Of a DNA stretch of 46,161 nucleotides, positions 16,596 to 25,944 are shown piece by piece. The position numbers and the translations under genes were made by a program. Within the stretch, counting starts at the first letter, position 1. Each line of letters opens with the position of its first letter. Source of the stretch: Myxosarcina sp. GA_180221_E-2-1-MAG-40_15. GTDB lineage: Bacteria > Cyanobacteriota > Cyanobacteriia > Cyanobacteriales > Xenococcaceae. The notes beneath the pieces are model-generated. The model was not told the DNA's origin. It made no database searches and saw nothing but the letters and a program-made list of their open reading frames with translations. The DNA lies in the NCBI GenBank assembly GCA_020692205.1, contig JAIMKV010000020.1:254-46414 (forward strand), given 5' to 3'.

Positions 16596-17879
16596 ATGAT
16601 TAACACTACCCCAGCCAAAGTTATCGAACCTTCTCCTAGTAACGACGAAGTAGTTCTCTCAGTCGAAGGAGTATCTAAAAAGTTTTGTCGCGATTTAAAA
16701 CGTTCTCTGTTTTACGGAGTACAGGATATTGCAGGCGAATTAACTGGAGTCAGACAAAAAAGCGATCGCCTGAGAAATAAAGAATTTTGGGCATTAGATA
16801 ACGTTAGTTTTGAACTGAGAAAAGGCGAAGCACTAGGCTTAGTTGGCAAAAATGGTAGCGGCAAATCCACCTTGCTACGCATCATTGCGGGTTTAATCAA
16901 ACCCGATCTCGGTACGGTGAAAGTCACGGGTAGAGTTGCACCTCTCATTGCTCTGGGTGCGGGCTTTAATCCCATCCTCACAGGTAGGGAAAACATCTAT
17001 GCCAATATGTCGATCTTAGGTTTATCCACCAAAGAAATTGACGCAAGATTTGATGATGTGGTCGAGTTTGCCGAGATTGGCGATGCGATCGATTCCCCAG
17101 TGCAAACATATAGTTCAGGGATGGCTGCACGTTTGGGTTTTGCTTCGGCGATTCATACTGAACCAGATATTTTATTAATTGATGAAGTATTGGCCGTAGG
17201 TGATATTAAATTTCAGTCAAAATGTCATCGCAAACTCAGCGAACTGCTTAAACAAGGTACGTCTTTTATTTTAGTTAGCCATAACTCTCAGATCGTATTA
17301 GGTGTTTGCAATCTTGCCGTTTATTTGCTTAAAGGTCAACAGTTAAAGTTTGGCGATATATATTCAGTTATTGCTCAATACGAACGGGATTTATTTATTA
17401 ATCATTCCGAACCAACTTTAGGAATATTACAACGCCCAGCTAAAAAAGCCACTGAAAGTAATGGATTAGACATTACATCTTTATCTTTTAAAAATATTAA
17501 AGGTAAGCAAATAATATCTTTGGTAAGTGGACAAGCTGTTGACTTAGTTCTTGGATGTCAAGTTCATCAACAATTAAATAATATTGTTACTAGAATCAAT
17601 TTTTATCATACTCAATCTGGAAGTAGCCCAGTTCAGTTTTTAAGTAACTATAACGATAAGCAGAACTTAGATTTGACAGTAGGCAAGCATGAGATTGTCA
17701 TTCATATGCCTTATTTATGTTTTAAACCAGGTATTTATCAAATCAAAATAGTTGTCAGAAATGATGCTCTATTTACTCTAGATTATGTTGAATCTTTTAA
17801 GTTTGAAGTTGACTCTAATGGCAGCATGACTACTTGTGAATTTTATCAACCACGTTCTTGGCAAATCTTAAGTTATTAA
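16596..17879 (+). CDS. ABC transporter ATPase with C-terminal Wzt glycan-binding domain
   Basis: This 427-residue ATPase powers the adjacent permease. The nucleotide-binding domain spans about 20-265: Walker A G-K-N-G-S-G-K-S-T (84-92), signature Y-S-S-G-M (172-176), Walker B I-L-L-I-D-E-V (192-198) and the switch His in V-S-H-N. Residues about 290-427 form an extra beta-rich domain like that of Wzt from O8/O9a loci, which recognises the chemical cap at the non-reducing end of the glycan before export. That suggests the polymer is chain-terminated by a specific modification. The next gene encodes a methyltransferase-pyruvyltransferase fusion, an obvious candidate to make such a cap (inference). 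Confidence 0.9.
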   Translation: MINTTPAKVIEPSPSNDEVVLSVEGVSKKFCRDLKRSLFYGVQDIAGELTGVRQKSDRLRNKEFWALDNVSFELRKGEALGLVGKNGSGKSTLLRIIAGLIKPDLGTVKVTGRVAPLIALGAGFNPILTGRENIYANMSILGLSTKEIDARFDDVVEFAEIGDAIDSPVQTYSSGMAARLGFASAIHTEPDILLIDEVLAVGDIKFQSKCHRKLSELLKQGTSFILVSHNSQIVLGVCNLAVYLLKGQQLKFGDIYSVIAQYERDLFINHSEPTLGILQRPAKKATESNGLDITSLSFKNIKGKQIISLVSGQAVDLVLGCQVHQQLNNIVTRINFYHTQSGSSPVQFLSNYNDKQNLDLTVGKHEIVIHMPYLCFKPGIYQIKIVVRNDALFTLDYVESFKFEVDSNGSMTTCEFYQPRSWQILSY

Positions 17880-17908
17880 CTGTAATTAGCTGAATAAAAG
17901 TAAAAAAT

Positions 17909-20071
17909 ATGCAACTAAATAAGATCAAACGCGATCGCTTTCAACTAGACCAAACTATAGTTCATCACTGTACTTTATGTGGTTCGAGAGATCATAGTCT
18001 ACTATTCGATAAAGGACGACACAACAAAGAAGTTCGCAACTATATCTGTAATAATTGCGGCTTTGTATTTATTTTGCCTCGACCTTCGGCTCAAAAACAT
18101 CAAGACTTGTATCAAGAAGGTCAATTTTCTAGTACGGCAAGAAGTTTATCAGCACCTGATGATGCCAAATTTGCTGCTTGCGAACCTATCGCTCGGTCTA
18201 GACTGGGAATTTTAGAACGCGAGTTAGAAGAATCTCTGTGGTCTAAAGACAAATCAGTTTTAGAAGTCGGTTGTGGGACTGGTGATTTTTTGCGGCTAAT
18301 GCGAGGCTGTGGCTGGGATGTTCAAGGACTTGAGCCAGATATTGCTTATACTGAAGCCGTTAAAGAAAGATACAATTTGCCAATTCACAATCAGTTCGTC
18401 GAACAGTTTGATACAGAACAACGATTTGATTTAGCCTGTAGCTTTCATGTCATCGAACACGTTGAAGATCCTAATGTGTTTCTAGCTAACATTCATCGAC
18501 TTTTAAACGATCAAGGCTATTTGTACTTAGAGTGTCCCAGCATTGATCGCTGGTATGGCGAAACTATTGACTTCTTTTTCTGGGATGTTCATATCAATAC
18601 CTTTTCTCAAAAGACCCTGCAAGCATTTTTAGCTAAAAATCAATTTCAAGTCATGTCTTCTGGATGGAACGGTAATGGTTTATGGGTTATTGCTCAAAAA
18701 ACTAAGCTGCAAGATATTCCAGTTAATTGGGATAGTCCTCAGCGCGTACATCAGATAGTCCAACAAGCGACTTCTGCCAGGAAATTGGCGATTAATAATC
18801 GTCTGATAACTCGTGCCTCATCTATTGCGAGTAGAGGAATCAACCTAATTAAAACAGAACCTTTACAAATTCCGAGCAAAGTTAGGCGTAAAATTCAGCG
18901 TCGCCTCTATCTTGGCAATAGTCCTAAAGCTTCAGGAGATCGCTTATTAAATGCAGAAGAAGTTGCTATTAAGCCTGCGGTTGCTAACACCAGTACATTA
19001 AAAGTCATTCACATCGGCATTCATGAGAATACCGATAATGGAGGAGATACTTTACTATTTCCCACTGTTAGATGGCTATGGCAAAAGCATCTGACCCCTG
19101 CTAACTTTAGTCTATCCCCTTTACGTGGCAGAGTAACTCAGGAAACTATTGATGAGATTAATCAACATGATGCTTTAATTATTGGCGGCGGCGGACTATT
19201 TTTATCTGATACCAACTCTAACAATCTTTCAGGGTGGCAGTGGGCTTGCTCTACGGAATTATTAGACCAAATTAAAGTTCCGATTATTTTGTTTGCTGTT
19301 GGTTACAATCAATTTCGAGGACAATCGGCATTCAACCCAGTTTTTACCAAAAATCTTTGTAAATTAGTTGAAAAAAGTGCTTTTATTGGTTTAAGAAATT
19401 ATGGCAGTATTAAGGCTCTTAAGCAATATTTACCTGAAAGCTTGCATCATAAACTAATCTTTCAACCCTGCCCGACTACTTTACTGAGTCGCTTTTATCC
19501 CGAGCTTCCAGCTCAAGCTGAAAACCAAGAAAAAATCGTATCAGTTAATATTGCTTTTGATCGCCATCATCTTCGTTTTGGTCATCGAGAAGATGAGATT
19601 CTATGGGACATAGCTGACAGTCTTTTATTATTACAAGAACAAGGCTGGAAACCAGTTTTATTTAATCATTCTCAAAGCGATCGCGACGCATATTTATGGT
19701 TTAGAGCTAGAGGACTTATTTTGGATGAAGCTAAACTTTTTTGTGTACCACCACAGACTGTTATTGAGCAATATGCTCAAGTTTCTTTAGCTTTAGGAAT
19801 GCGAGGTCATGCTCAGATGATTCCCTTTGGATTGAATTGTCCAATTATTAGTTTGATTAGTCATAATAAACTCGGCTTTTTCTTAGATGATATCGGACAT
19901 AGTGAATGGGGTATAGATCTCAAAGAAGAAAGTGTCAAAAATAGGTTAACTGCAAAAATAAACCACTTTATTAACAATCAAAATGATATTAAATCAGAGG
20001 TTGATCAAGCACAAGAAAAGCTATGGAAGATTACTCAAAAAAATCTAGAAACGATTAAACAAAGTTTGTAA
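17909..20071 (+). CDS. Fusion: zinc-ribbon SAM methyltransferase + polysaccharide pyruvyl transferase
   Basis: The chain has 720 residues. Residues 21-50 carry two Cys pairs (C21/C24 and C47/C50), a zinc ribbon. Residues about 95-265 are a class I SAM-dependent methyltransferase with V-L-E-V-G-C-G-T-G-D-F at 117-127. A basic linker follows, and residues 365 to about 660 are a polysaccharide pyruvyl transferase domain (PF04230-like): I-G-I-H-E-N-T-D-N-G-G-D-T-L, I-I-G-G-G-G-L-F near 424-431, and L-A-L-G-M-R-G-H-A near 627-635. Pyruvyl transferases add ketal pyruvate from phosphoenolpyruvate to sugars, giving acidic glycans. Combining both in one chain suggests paired decoration of one sugar. 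Its place between wzt-like and the nonulosonate genes favours a late, cap-forming role. Confidence 0.88.
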   Translation: MQLNKIKRDRFQLDQTIVHHCTLCGSRDHSLLFDKGRHNKEVRNYICNNCGFVFILPRPSAQKHQDLYQEGQFSSTARSLSAPDDAKFAACEPIARSRLGILERELEESLWSKDKSVLEVGCGTGDFLRLMRGCGWDVQGLEPDIAYTEAVKERYNLPIHNQFVEQFDTEQRFDLACSFHVIEHVEDPNVFLANIHRLLNDQGYLYLECPSIDRWYGETIDFFFWDVHINTFSQKTLQAFLAKNQFQVMSSGWNGNGLWVIAQKTKLQDIPVNWDSPQRVHQIVQQATSARKLAINNRLITRASSIASRGINLIKTEPLQIPSKVRRKIQRRLYLGNSPKASGDRLLNAEEVAIKPAVANTSTLKVIHIGIHENTDNGGDTLLFPTVRWLWQKHLTPANFSLSPLRGRVTQETIDEINQHDALIIGGGGLFLSDTNSNNLSGWQWACSTELLDQIKVPIILFAVGYNQFRGQSAFNPVFTKNLCKLVEKSAFIGLRNYGSIKALKQYLPESLHHKLIFQPCPTTLLSRFYPELPAQAENQEKIVSVNIAFDRHHLRFGHREDEILWDIADSLLLLQEQGWKPVLFNHSQSDRDAYLWFRARGLILDEAKLFCVPPQTVIEQYAQVSLALGMRGHAQMIPFGLNCPIISLISHNKLGFFLDDIGHSEWGIDLKEESVKNRLTAKINHFINNQNDIKSEVDQAQEKLWKITQKNLETIKQSL

Positions 20072-20093
20072 TTTATTTGCGAAACTACCGTCA

Positions 20094-20783
20094 ATGACTA
20101 TTATTACGATTATTCCTGCTCGTGGTGGTTCTAAAGGTTTACCTGGTAAAAATATTAGAGAATTAGCCAACAAACCACTGATTGCACACTCTATTATCAA
20201 TGCTAAAGAAGCAAAATTAGTAGATAAAGTATATGTCTCTACAGATGATCGCGAAATTGCAGAAATTTCCAGAGAATATGCCGCAGAAATCATTCATCGT
20301 CCTGATGAATTAGCAGGTGATACTGCTTCTTCTGAATCGGCTTTAATTCATGCAGTTGAACAAATTGAATCTACAGGTGTAGCTATTGATTTGGTAGTGT
20401 TTTTACAATGTACTTCTCCGATTAGAACGGCAACAGATATTGACAATGCTATTAGAAAGGTTACAACAGAAAAGGCTGATTCTTTGTTATCTGTTTCACC
20501 TTCTCATCGATTTTTATGGCAAGAAGTTGACGGTGTAGCCAAATCGATTAACTATGATTATCGCCATCGTTTACGTCGTCAAGATATGCAGCCTCAATAT
20601 GTAGAGAATGGCTCTATTTATATTTTTAAACCGTGGGTATTAAAGGAATTAAACAATCGCCTGGGCGGTAAAATTGCTCTTTTTCCGATGAGTGAAGCAG
20701 CCAGTTGGGAGATAGATTCTCCTCTTGATTTTGAAATTGCCGAATCTTTACTGAAAAAGCAGGTAAAAGCAAATGCTTATTGA
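20094..20783 (+). CDS. CMP-nonulosonate cytidylyltransferase family protein (NeuA/PseF-like)
   Basis: This 229-residue protein transfers CMP from CTP to an acylneuraminate-type sugar, the activation step before its transfer to a glycan. The family signature is visible: I-P-A-R-G-G-S-K-G-L-P-G-K-N at residues 7-20, R-P-D-E-L-A-G-D-T-A-S-S near 64, L-Q-C-T-S-P near 103, and the terminal W-E-I-D-S-P-L-D pattern with acidic residues. It overlaps the next gene by 11 bases, implying coupled translation with the nonulosonate synthase. Which sugar it uses (neuraminic, legionaminic, pseudaminic or another nine-carbon acid) cannot be decided from sequence alone. The C-terminal hydrolase module of some NeuA proteins is absent. 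Confidence 0.88.
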   Translation: MTIITIIPARGGSKGLPGKNIRELANKPLIAHSIINAKEAKLVDKVYVSTDDREIAEISREYAAEIIHRPDELAGDTASSESALIHAVEQIESTGVAIDLVVFLQCTSPIRTATDIDNAIRKVTTEKADSLLSVSPSHRFLWQEVDGVAKSINYDYRHRLRRQDMQPQYVENGSIYIFKPWVLKELNNRLGGKIALFPMSEAASWEIDSPLDFEIAESLLKKQVKANAY

Positions 20784-23019
20784 TCGCAACATAGCTAAAT
20801 ATATTGTTTTTTCTGAAGACAATGTAATTAATGCCTTAAAAAAGATTAGTGATAACCAAAGCAAAGTTATTTTTTCGGTAACCGAATCGGGCAGGCTAGA
20901 AGGAGTAATGACCGATGGTGACTTTCGGCGGTGGTTAGTCAATCAAAGTACGATCGATCTCAATCAGTCGGTTTCTAAAGTTGCCAATAAAAACTTTAAA
21001 TATGCCTTTGATGGAGATGAACCAGCCAAGATTCAATCTTATCTCTCAGACAAAATTGAATTTGTTCCCTTGATTGATAAGAACCATCATTTAGTTGCAG
21101 TAGCTAAAAAGCGATCGCAAGTCATTCAGATTGGCAAATTTACGATTGATGCAGAGTCCCCCTGCTTGATTATTGCTGAGATTGGCAATAACCATAATGG
21201 TAGTTTGGAACTAGCCCGTCAATTAATCGACGCGGCAGTATTAGCGGGTGCCAACTGTGCCAAGTTTCAACTACGCGATTTAAGCTCACTTTATCTTAAT
21301 GCTGGGGATGCTAACGATGCTAGTGAAGATTTAGGCTCTCAGTATACTTTAGATTTGCTGTCCCGTTTCCAGCTAAGTCCAGAGGAAATGTTTGCCGCCT
21401 TTGACTATTGTAAAGAGCGAGATATTTTACCCCTGTGTACTCCTTGGGATGAAAATAGCTTAAGCTTATTAGAAGATTACGGTATGCCTGCTTATAAGGT
21501 GGCTTCGGCAGATTTAACCAATCATGACTTTTTAAAGGTATTAGCCAAAACAGGAAAACCTTTGATCTGTTCGACGGGAATGTCTACCGAAACCGAGATT
21601 AGCGAAACCGTTAATTTATTACAGCGTTTAGGCGCAATGTACGTCTTGCTACACTGCAACTCTACCTATCCCGCACCTTTCAAAGATGTCAACTTAGCTT
21701 ACCTAGAACGCTTACAAGAACTGGGTAATTGTCCTGTAGGTTATTCTGGTCATGAACGAGATATTAACGTGGCGATCGCCTCTATAGCTAAAGGTGCAAA
21801 AGTAATCGAGAAGCACTTTACCCTAGATAAATCGATGGAGGGTAACGATCACAAAGTTAGTTTGTTACCCGAAGAATTTCAGGCAATGGTGGAAGGCATA
21901 CGCCAGGTAGAAGTTTCCCTTGGTAGTTCAGGCGATCGCCGTTTGAGTCAAGGGGAATTGATGAACCGCGAAACCCTGGCAAAAAGCTTAGTTATTAATT
22001 GTGACTTGCAGCCAGGAGAAATAATTACCGAAGCCGCGATCGAGGTTAAAAGTCCAGGTAAAGGCTTACAACCGAATCGCAAAGCGGAATTAATCGGCAA
22101 AAAAGCTAAAAGAGCATTTAAAGCAGGAGATTTCTTTTATCCTAGCGATTTAGAACAAGAACGCGTTTTAGCCCGTCCTTATAAATTTAATCGCCCTTGG
22201 GGCTTACCAGTGCGTTATCACGACTTTAAAATGATTCTGGCTAAAACTAATCCTGACTTATTAGAATTTCACCTCAGCTATAAAGACTTAGAACAAGATA
22301 TCAAACAGTACTTTGATCGCGTTTACGATTTAGATCTAGTAATACACAGTCCCGAATTATTTGCAGGGGATCTAGTTTTAGACTTGTGTTCTACTGACGC
22401 AGACTATCGCCAACAATCGATTCGAGAATTGCAGCGTGTCATTGATTTAACGCGATCGCTTAAACCATATTTTAGCAAAGCCTCTCGACCCTGTATTGTC
22501 ACTAACGTCGGTGGTTTTACCGAAGACAAGCCGTTACCAAATTCTGACAAAACCCAGCTATATGAACTTTTAATTGATAGTCTCTCTGCTTTAGATACAG
22601 ATGAAGTAGAAATTATTCCTCAAACTATGCCACCTTTTCCTTGGCATTTTGGCGGACAACGCTATCATAACTTGTTTGTCGATCCTCAAGATACAGTTCA
22701 ATTCTGCCAAGCACAAAACTATCGGATCTGTTTAGACGTTTCCCATTCAAAACTCGCTTGCAACCATCATCAATGGTCGTTTAAAGAGTTTGTCGAACAA
22801 GTAGGTGCTTATACTGCACACTTACACATTGCCGATGCTGAAGGTGTCGATGGCGAAGGATTACAAGTTGGCGAAGGAGAACTTGACTTTTCAGCTTTGG
22901 CAAGAGATTTAGCCGAAGTTGCCCATCTAGCTTCTTTTATTCCCGAAATTTGGCAAGGACACAAAAATGATGGTGAAGGGTTTTGGGCAGCTTTGGAAAA
23001 GTTGGAACAGATCTTCTAA
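20773..23019 (+). CDS. Four-module nonulosonate synthase: CBS pair + NeuB + SAF + TIM-barrel isomerase-like
   Basis: The chain has 748 residues. Residues about 1-117 resemble a CBS pair (E-G-V-M-T-D-G-D-F-R-R-W), a nucleotide-sensing module. Residues about 122-390 are NeuB, which condenses phosphoenolpyruvate with an N-acyl sugar: I-I-A-E-I-G-N-N-H-N-G (133-143), K-F-Q-L-R-D (164-169), H-C-N-S-T-Y-P (294-300), G-Y-S-G-H-E (323-328) and E-K-H-F-T (346-350). Residues about 395-465 are the antifreeze-like SAF domain of NeuB enzymes. Residues about 470-748 form a TIM-barrel sugar-phosphate isomerase/epimerase-like domain (C-L-D-V-S-H-S-K near 653, H-L-H-I-A-D near 683). The usual NeuB ends after SAF at about 340 residues, so two modules are extra. 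The barrel may supply or modify the sugar substrate (inference). Confidence 0.88.
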   Translation: MLIDRNIAKYIVFSEDNVINALKKISDNQSKVIFSVTESGRLEGVMTDGDFRRWLVNQSTIDLNQSVSKVANKNFKYAFDGDEPAKIQSYLSDKIEFVPLIDKNHHLVAVAKKRSQVIQIGKFTIDAESPCLIIAEIGNNHNGSLELARQLIDAAVLAGANCAKFQLRDLSSLYLNAGDANDASEDLGSQYTLDLLSRFQLSPEEMFAAFDYCKERDILPLCTPWDENSLSLLEDYGMPAYKVASADLTNHDFLKVLAKTGKPLICSTGMSTETEISETVNLLQRLGAMYVLLHCNSTYPAPFKDVNLAYLERLQELGNCPVGYSGHERDINVAIASIAKGAKVIEKHFTLDKSMEGNDHKVSLLPEEFQAMVEGIRQVEVSLGSSGDRRLSQGELMNRETLAKSLVINCDLQPGEIITEAAIEVKSPGKGLQPNRKAELIGKKAKRAFKAGDFFYPSDLEQERVLARPYKFNRPWGLPVRYHDFKMILAKTNPDLLEFHLSYKDLEQDIKQYFDRVYDLDLVIHSPELFAGDLVLDLCSTDADYRQQSIRELQRVIDLTRSLKPYFSKASRPCIVTNVGGFTEDKPLPNSDKTQLYELLIDSLSALDTDEVEIIPQTMPPFPWHFGGQRYHNLFVDPQDTVQFCQAQNYRICLDVSHSKLACNHHQWSFKEFVEQVGAYTAHLHIADAEGVDGEGLQVGEGELDFSALARDLAEVAHLASFIPEIWQGHKNDGEGFWAALEKLEQIF

Positions 23020-23085
23020 TCCTTCAAATCAAAAATTATTTTCTAGATCAATACAAGGCAATTTTAACTTAATCATCATCTTAAT

Positions 23086-23922
23086 ATGTCTGTAATCAGT
23101 AAACTCAAACATAAAGCAAAAAAATATCAACAGGAACAATTTCCTTTATGGAAGTTTCAACTGTCTGACGAAAGTGCCAAGTGGAAGAAACTCAAAAATA
23201 AATATTATGGTGAGAGATGTTTTATTCTTGGTAATGGCCCATCGCTCAAACAACAAGATTTAACTGTATTAAAAGATGAAATTACTTTTGTAAGTAATTG
23301 GTTTCCTCTTCACGAAAACTATGAGCAAATAAATCCCAACTATTATTGTATTTGCGCCCACGAAATTTTCGGTGGTTGGAATAAGAATGTAAAATTTGAC
23401 TCTAAACTATATCAGTTACTGCAAAAAAAAGCCCAAAATACGATTAAAGTATTTCCTTTCTTTTTCAAAGAAGCCATTGAAAAGCAACAACTCTTTGACA
23501 AAAATGAAGTTTTTTATCTTTTTTATGAGCCTCCCGTACAAGAAGTTCATCAAGCGGGACAAATGAATCTCGATATTACTTCACAAAGGATGCACATGGG
23601 ACATACCGTGATTAATATTTTCTGTCTCCCCATAGCTTACTATTTGGGATTCAAAGAAATTTATTTGCTTGGATGTGACTGTGATTATGGGATGCAAAAA
23701 TCAGAAGATTCTCGTTCTTATTTTTATGATTCTGCTCAACACACCAGTGAAGCCCCTGATTTTGAATGGCTGCGAAAAAGTTGGGAGGCTAATGGACCAA
23801 TGATTCAGGCTTATGTAATTGCTAAGAAAGAATTTGAATCAAAAGGTAGAAAAATTTATAATGCCACTGCTGGAGGAAAACTTGAAGTATTTCCTAGAGT
23901 AAAGCTTGAAGATATTATCTAA
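23086..23922 (+). CDS. DUF115 / MptE-like protein, possible nonulosonate transferase
   Basis: This 278-residue protein has a basic N-terminal helix and then F-I-L-G-N-G-P-S-L at residues 46-54, the phosphate-binding loop of the DUF115 family (also named for the pterin pyrophosphokinase MptE). The distal part includes G-H-T-V-I-N and E-I-Y-L-L-G-C-D-C-D-Y-G, a typical family ending with the aspartates of the metal site. In several bacteria the related Maf proteins transfer CMP-activated nonulosonic acids to flagellin or other acceptors. Immediately following the NeuA/NeuB pair, a role as the transferase for that sugar is plausible but unproven. Paralogues act on other sugars in EPS loci. Confidence 0.78.
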   Translation: MSVISKLKHKAKKYQQEQFPLWKFQLSDESAKWKKLKNKYYGERCFILGNGPSLKQQDLTVLKDEITFVSNWFPLHENYEQINPNYYCICAHEIFGGWNKNVKFDSKLYQLLQKKAQNTIKVFPFFFKEAIEKQQLFDKNEVFYLFYEPPVQEVHQAGQMNLDITSQRMHMGHTVINIFCLPIAYYLGFKEIYLLGCDCDYGMQKSEDSRSYFYDSAQHTSEAPDFEWLRKSWEANGPMIQAYVIAKKEFESKGRKIYNATAGGKLEVFPRVKLEDII

Positions 23923-23974
23923 AAAGTTTAAGTAACTTTGCTTGGTATTTCATTATGATTTTGTATTTAAACTG

Positions 23975-25147
23975 ATGTCCAAAACAATCCTTTTTATTTC
24001 CCATGATGCCTCCCGTACTGGCGCACCAATTATTTTACTGAATTTTCTTAAATGGTTTAAAGCTAATACAAATATACCGTTTCAAATATTATTAAAAAAC
24101 GGAGGTGAACTAAAATCAGAATTTGAAGCGATCGCTCCAGTTATTATTTTTGATCAGCAAGAATCAACTCCAGAAAATTTAGTTACAAAAATCCTCAATC
24201 GCTTTGGTTTATATAGGAAAAAGAAACAAGATCATGCCAATAATATAAAACAAAAACTAATTCGAGATAACATTAATCTTATTTATGCCAATACAGTGGT
24301 AAATGGTGAGGTTTTAGAGTTTCTTGCTGATTTAAAATGTCCTGTTATTAGTCATGTTCACGAACTGGAAATGGCAATACAATACTATGCAGGTTCAGGA
24401 GGTTTTGAAAAAGTCAAACGGTATACCTCAAGCTATATTGCTGTATCAAAGGCAGTCAAAAAAAACCTAATCAAAAAACACCACATTCCAGAAGAAAAAA
24501 TTCAACTTGTGTATGAATTTATCCCAATAAAAACTCATAGCGAAGACAATAATTCTCAGAAACAAAGAGTAATTTTTGAACAACTAGGTATTACCCAAAA
24601 AGCAAAAATTATATGTGGCGGTGGGACTACAGATTGGCGTAAGGGATCAGATTTGTTTGTTCAACTAGCTCTTGCTGTTTCTAAACGATATGTTGAGACT
24701 GTCCACTTTTTGTGGATTGGTGGTCAGACAGACAACATTCAACTCGAAAGACTCTTCTATGACGTAAAAAATATTGGATTAGAAAAATACATCCATTTTT
24801 TGGGAATACAACCAAATCCCTTAGATTATTTTGCTGCTTGTGACGTATTTGCTCTAGTTTCTCGCGAAGATCCTTTTCCTCTTGTTTGTCTTGAAGCTGC
24901 ATCTTTAGGAAAACCTATTGTTTGTTTTGATAACGCAGGTGGCGAGAAAGAGTTTGTTGAAGATGATTGCGGATTTGTTGTTCCTTATCTAGATATTCAA
25001 ACAATGGCTGATAAAGTTATTTACCTTCTGGAGAATCAAGATTTACGGGAAAAAATGGGAAGCAGCGCTAGGCAAAAAGTCAAGGAAAAACATAGCGTTC
25101 AATTAATAGGTCAACAAATTACTCAAGTAATTGAGCAAGTTCTATAA
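23975..25147 (+). CDS. Glycosyltransferase family 4 protein
   Basis: The protein has 390 residues from the ATG at 23975 (M-S-K-T-I-L-F-I-S-H-D); a TTG 11 codons upstream is the only longer start. GT4 enzymes are retaining GT-B fold transferases using nucleotide sugars. The N-terminal domain has the donor-cleft-type S-R-T-G-A-P near residue 11. The C-terminal domain has the nucleotide-binding E-x7-E pattern in S-R-E-D-P-F-P-L-V-C-L-E-A-A-S-L-G-K-P (around residue 303). It follows the DUF115 gene by 52 bases and is one of many transferases in this block. Donor and acceptor are not predictable. Confidence 0.85.
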   Translation: MSKTILFISHDASRTGAPIILLNFLKWFKANTNIPFQILLKNGGELKSEFEAIAPVIIFDQQESTPENLVTKILNRFGLYRKKKQDHANNIKQKLIRDNINLIYANTVVNGEVLEFLADLKCPVISHVHELEMAIQYYAGSGGFEKVKRYTSSYIAVSKAVKKNLIKKHHIPEEKIQLVYEFIPIKTHSEDNNSQKQRVIFEQLGITQKAKIICGGGTTDWRKGSDLFVQLALAVSKRYVETVHFLWIGGQTDNIQLERLFYDVKNIGLEKYIHFLGIQPNPLDYFAACDVFALVSREDPFPLVCLEAASLGKPIVCFDNAGGEKEFVEDDCGFVVPYLDIQTMADKVIYLLENQDLREKMGSSARQKVKEKHSVQLIGQQITQVIEQVL

Positions 25148-25179
25148 ACAAGCAGTTAATTAGTTGAGGACTTAAGTTA

Positions 25180-25944
25180 ATGATTTCGCAGTATACGACT
25201 AAGGTAAAAAAGTCTTTTAAATATTTGTCCTTACTCAATCATCCTAGCAATAAGGGTTTTTGTCCAATTTGTAACCAAAAAACACTATTTGTAGAATATG
25301 GTTCTTGGTTAAGAGATCAGTATAAGTGTATTAAATGTAATTCTATTCCACGACATAGAGCATTGATAAATAGCATTAAATTATTTGTGCCTAATTATAA
25401 GCAAACTTTAATTCATGAGTCTTCTCCTGGTTCAAGGTCATCAGATTATCTGAAAAATGAATGTCAAGGCTATTCTTGCTCACAGTATTTTCCAGACGTT
25501 ACCCCTGGTCAAGTCCATCAGGGTTTTCGATGTGAAAGTTTAGAAAATCTAACTTTCCCAGACGCAAGTTTTGACCTATTTATTACTCAAGATGTTTTTG
25601 AGCATGTTCTTCATCCAGATCAGGCTTTTGGCGAAATTGCTAGAGTCTTGAAACCTGGCGGAATGCACATTTTTACAATGCCTTGGTATCCAGAACTGAA
25701 ACACTCTCGACAAAGAGCAGCAATAGAAGATAGTGAGATCAAGTATTTGGAGGAAGCAATTTATCATGGTAATCCAATTAGTAACCAAGGTTCTCTAGTG
25801 ACCTATGATTGGGGATCGGATTTTGTAGATTACGTGTATAAACACTCAGGAATGTCTACAACGATTCATTTGCATGTAGATCGAAGTCTAGGTCTTGATG
25901 CTAAATATTTAGAAGTTTTTATTAGTCAAAAGTCTTATGAATGA
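25180..25944 (+). CDS. SAM-dependent methyltransferase with N-terminal zinc ribbon
   Basis: This 254-residue protein has Cys pairs F-C-P-I-C near residue 28 and Y-K-C-I-K-C near 49 that form a zinc ribbon, followed by P-R-H-R-A-L, a signature of the sugar-modifying methyltransferases in glycan loci. The class I fold follows, although its first loop is unusual (H-E-S-S-P-G-S-R-S, near residue 82, replacing the G-x-G-x-G loop). Motif-like acidic and hydrophobic strands are visible at F-D-L-F-I-T-Q-D-V-F-E-H-V near 130 and R-V-L-K-P-G-G near 155. It has a GAGGA ribosome-binding site and its 3' end overlaps the WbsX-like gene by 8 bases. Probably methylates a sugar of the polymer. Confidence 0.82.
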   Translation: MISQYTTKVKKSFKYLSLLNHPSNKGFCPICNQKTLFVEYGSWLRDQYKCIKCNSIPRHRALINSIKLFVPNYKQTLIHESSPGSRSSDYLKNECQGYSCSQYFPDVTPGQVHQGFRCESLENLTFPDASFDLFITQDVFEHVLHPDQAFGEIARVLKPGGMHIFTMPWYPELKHSRQRAAIEDSEIKYLEEAIYHGNPISNQGSLVTYDWGSDFVDYVYKHSGMSTTIHLHVDRSLGLDAKYLEVFISQKSYE

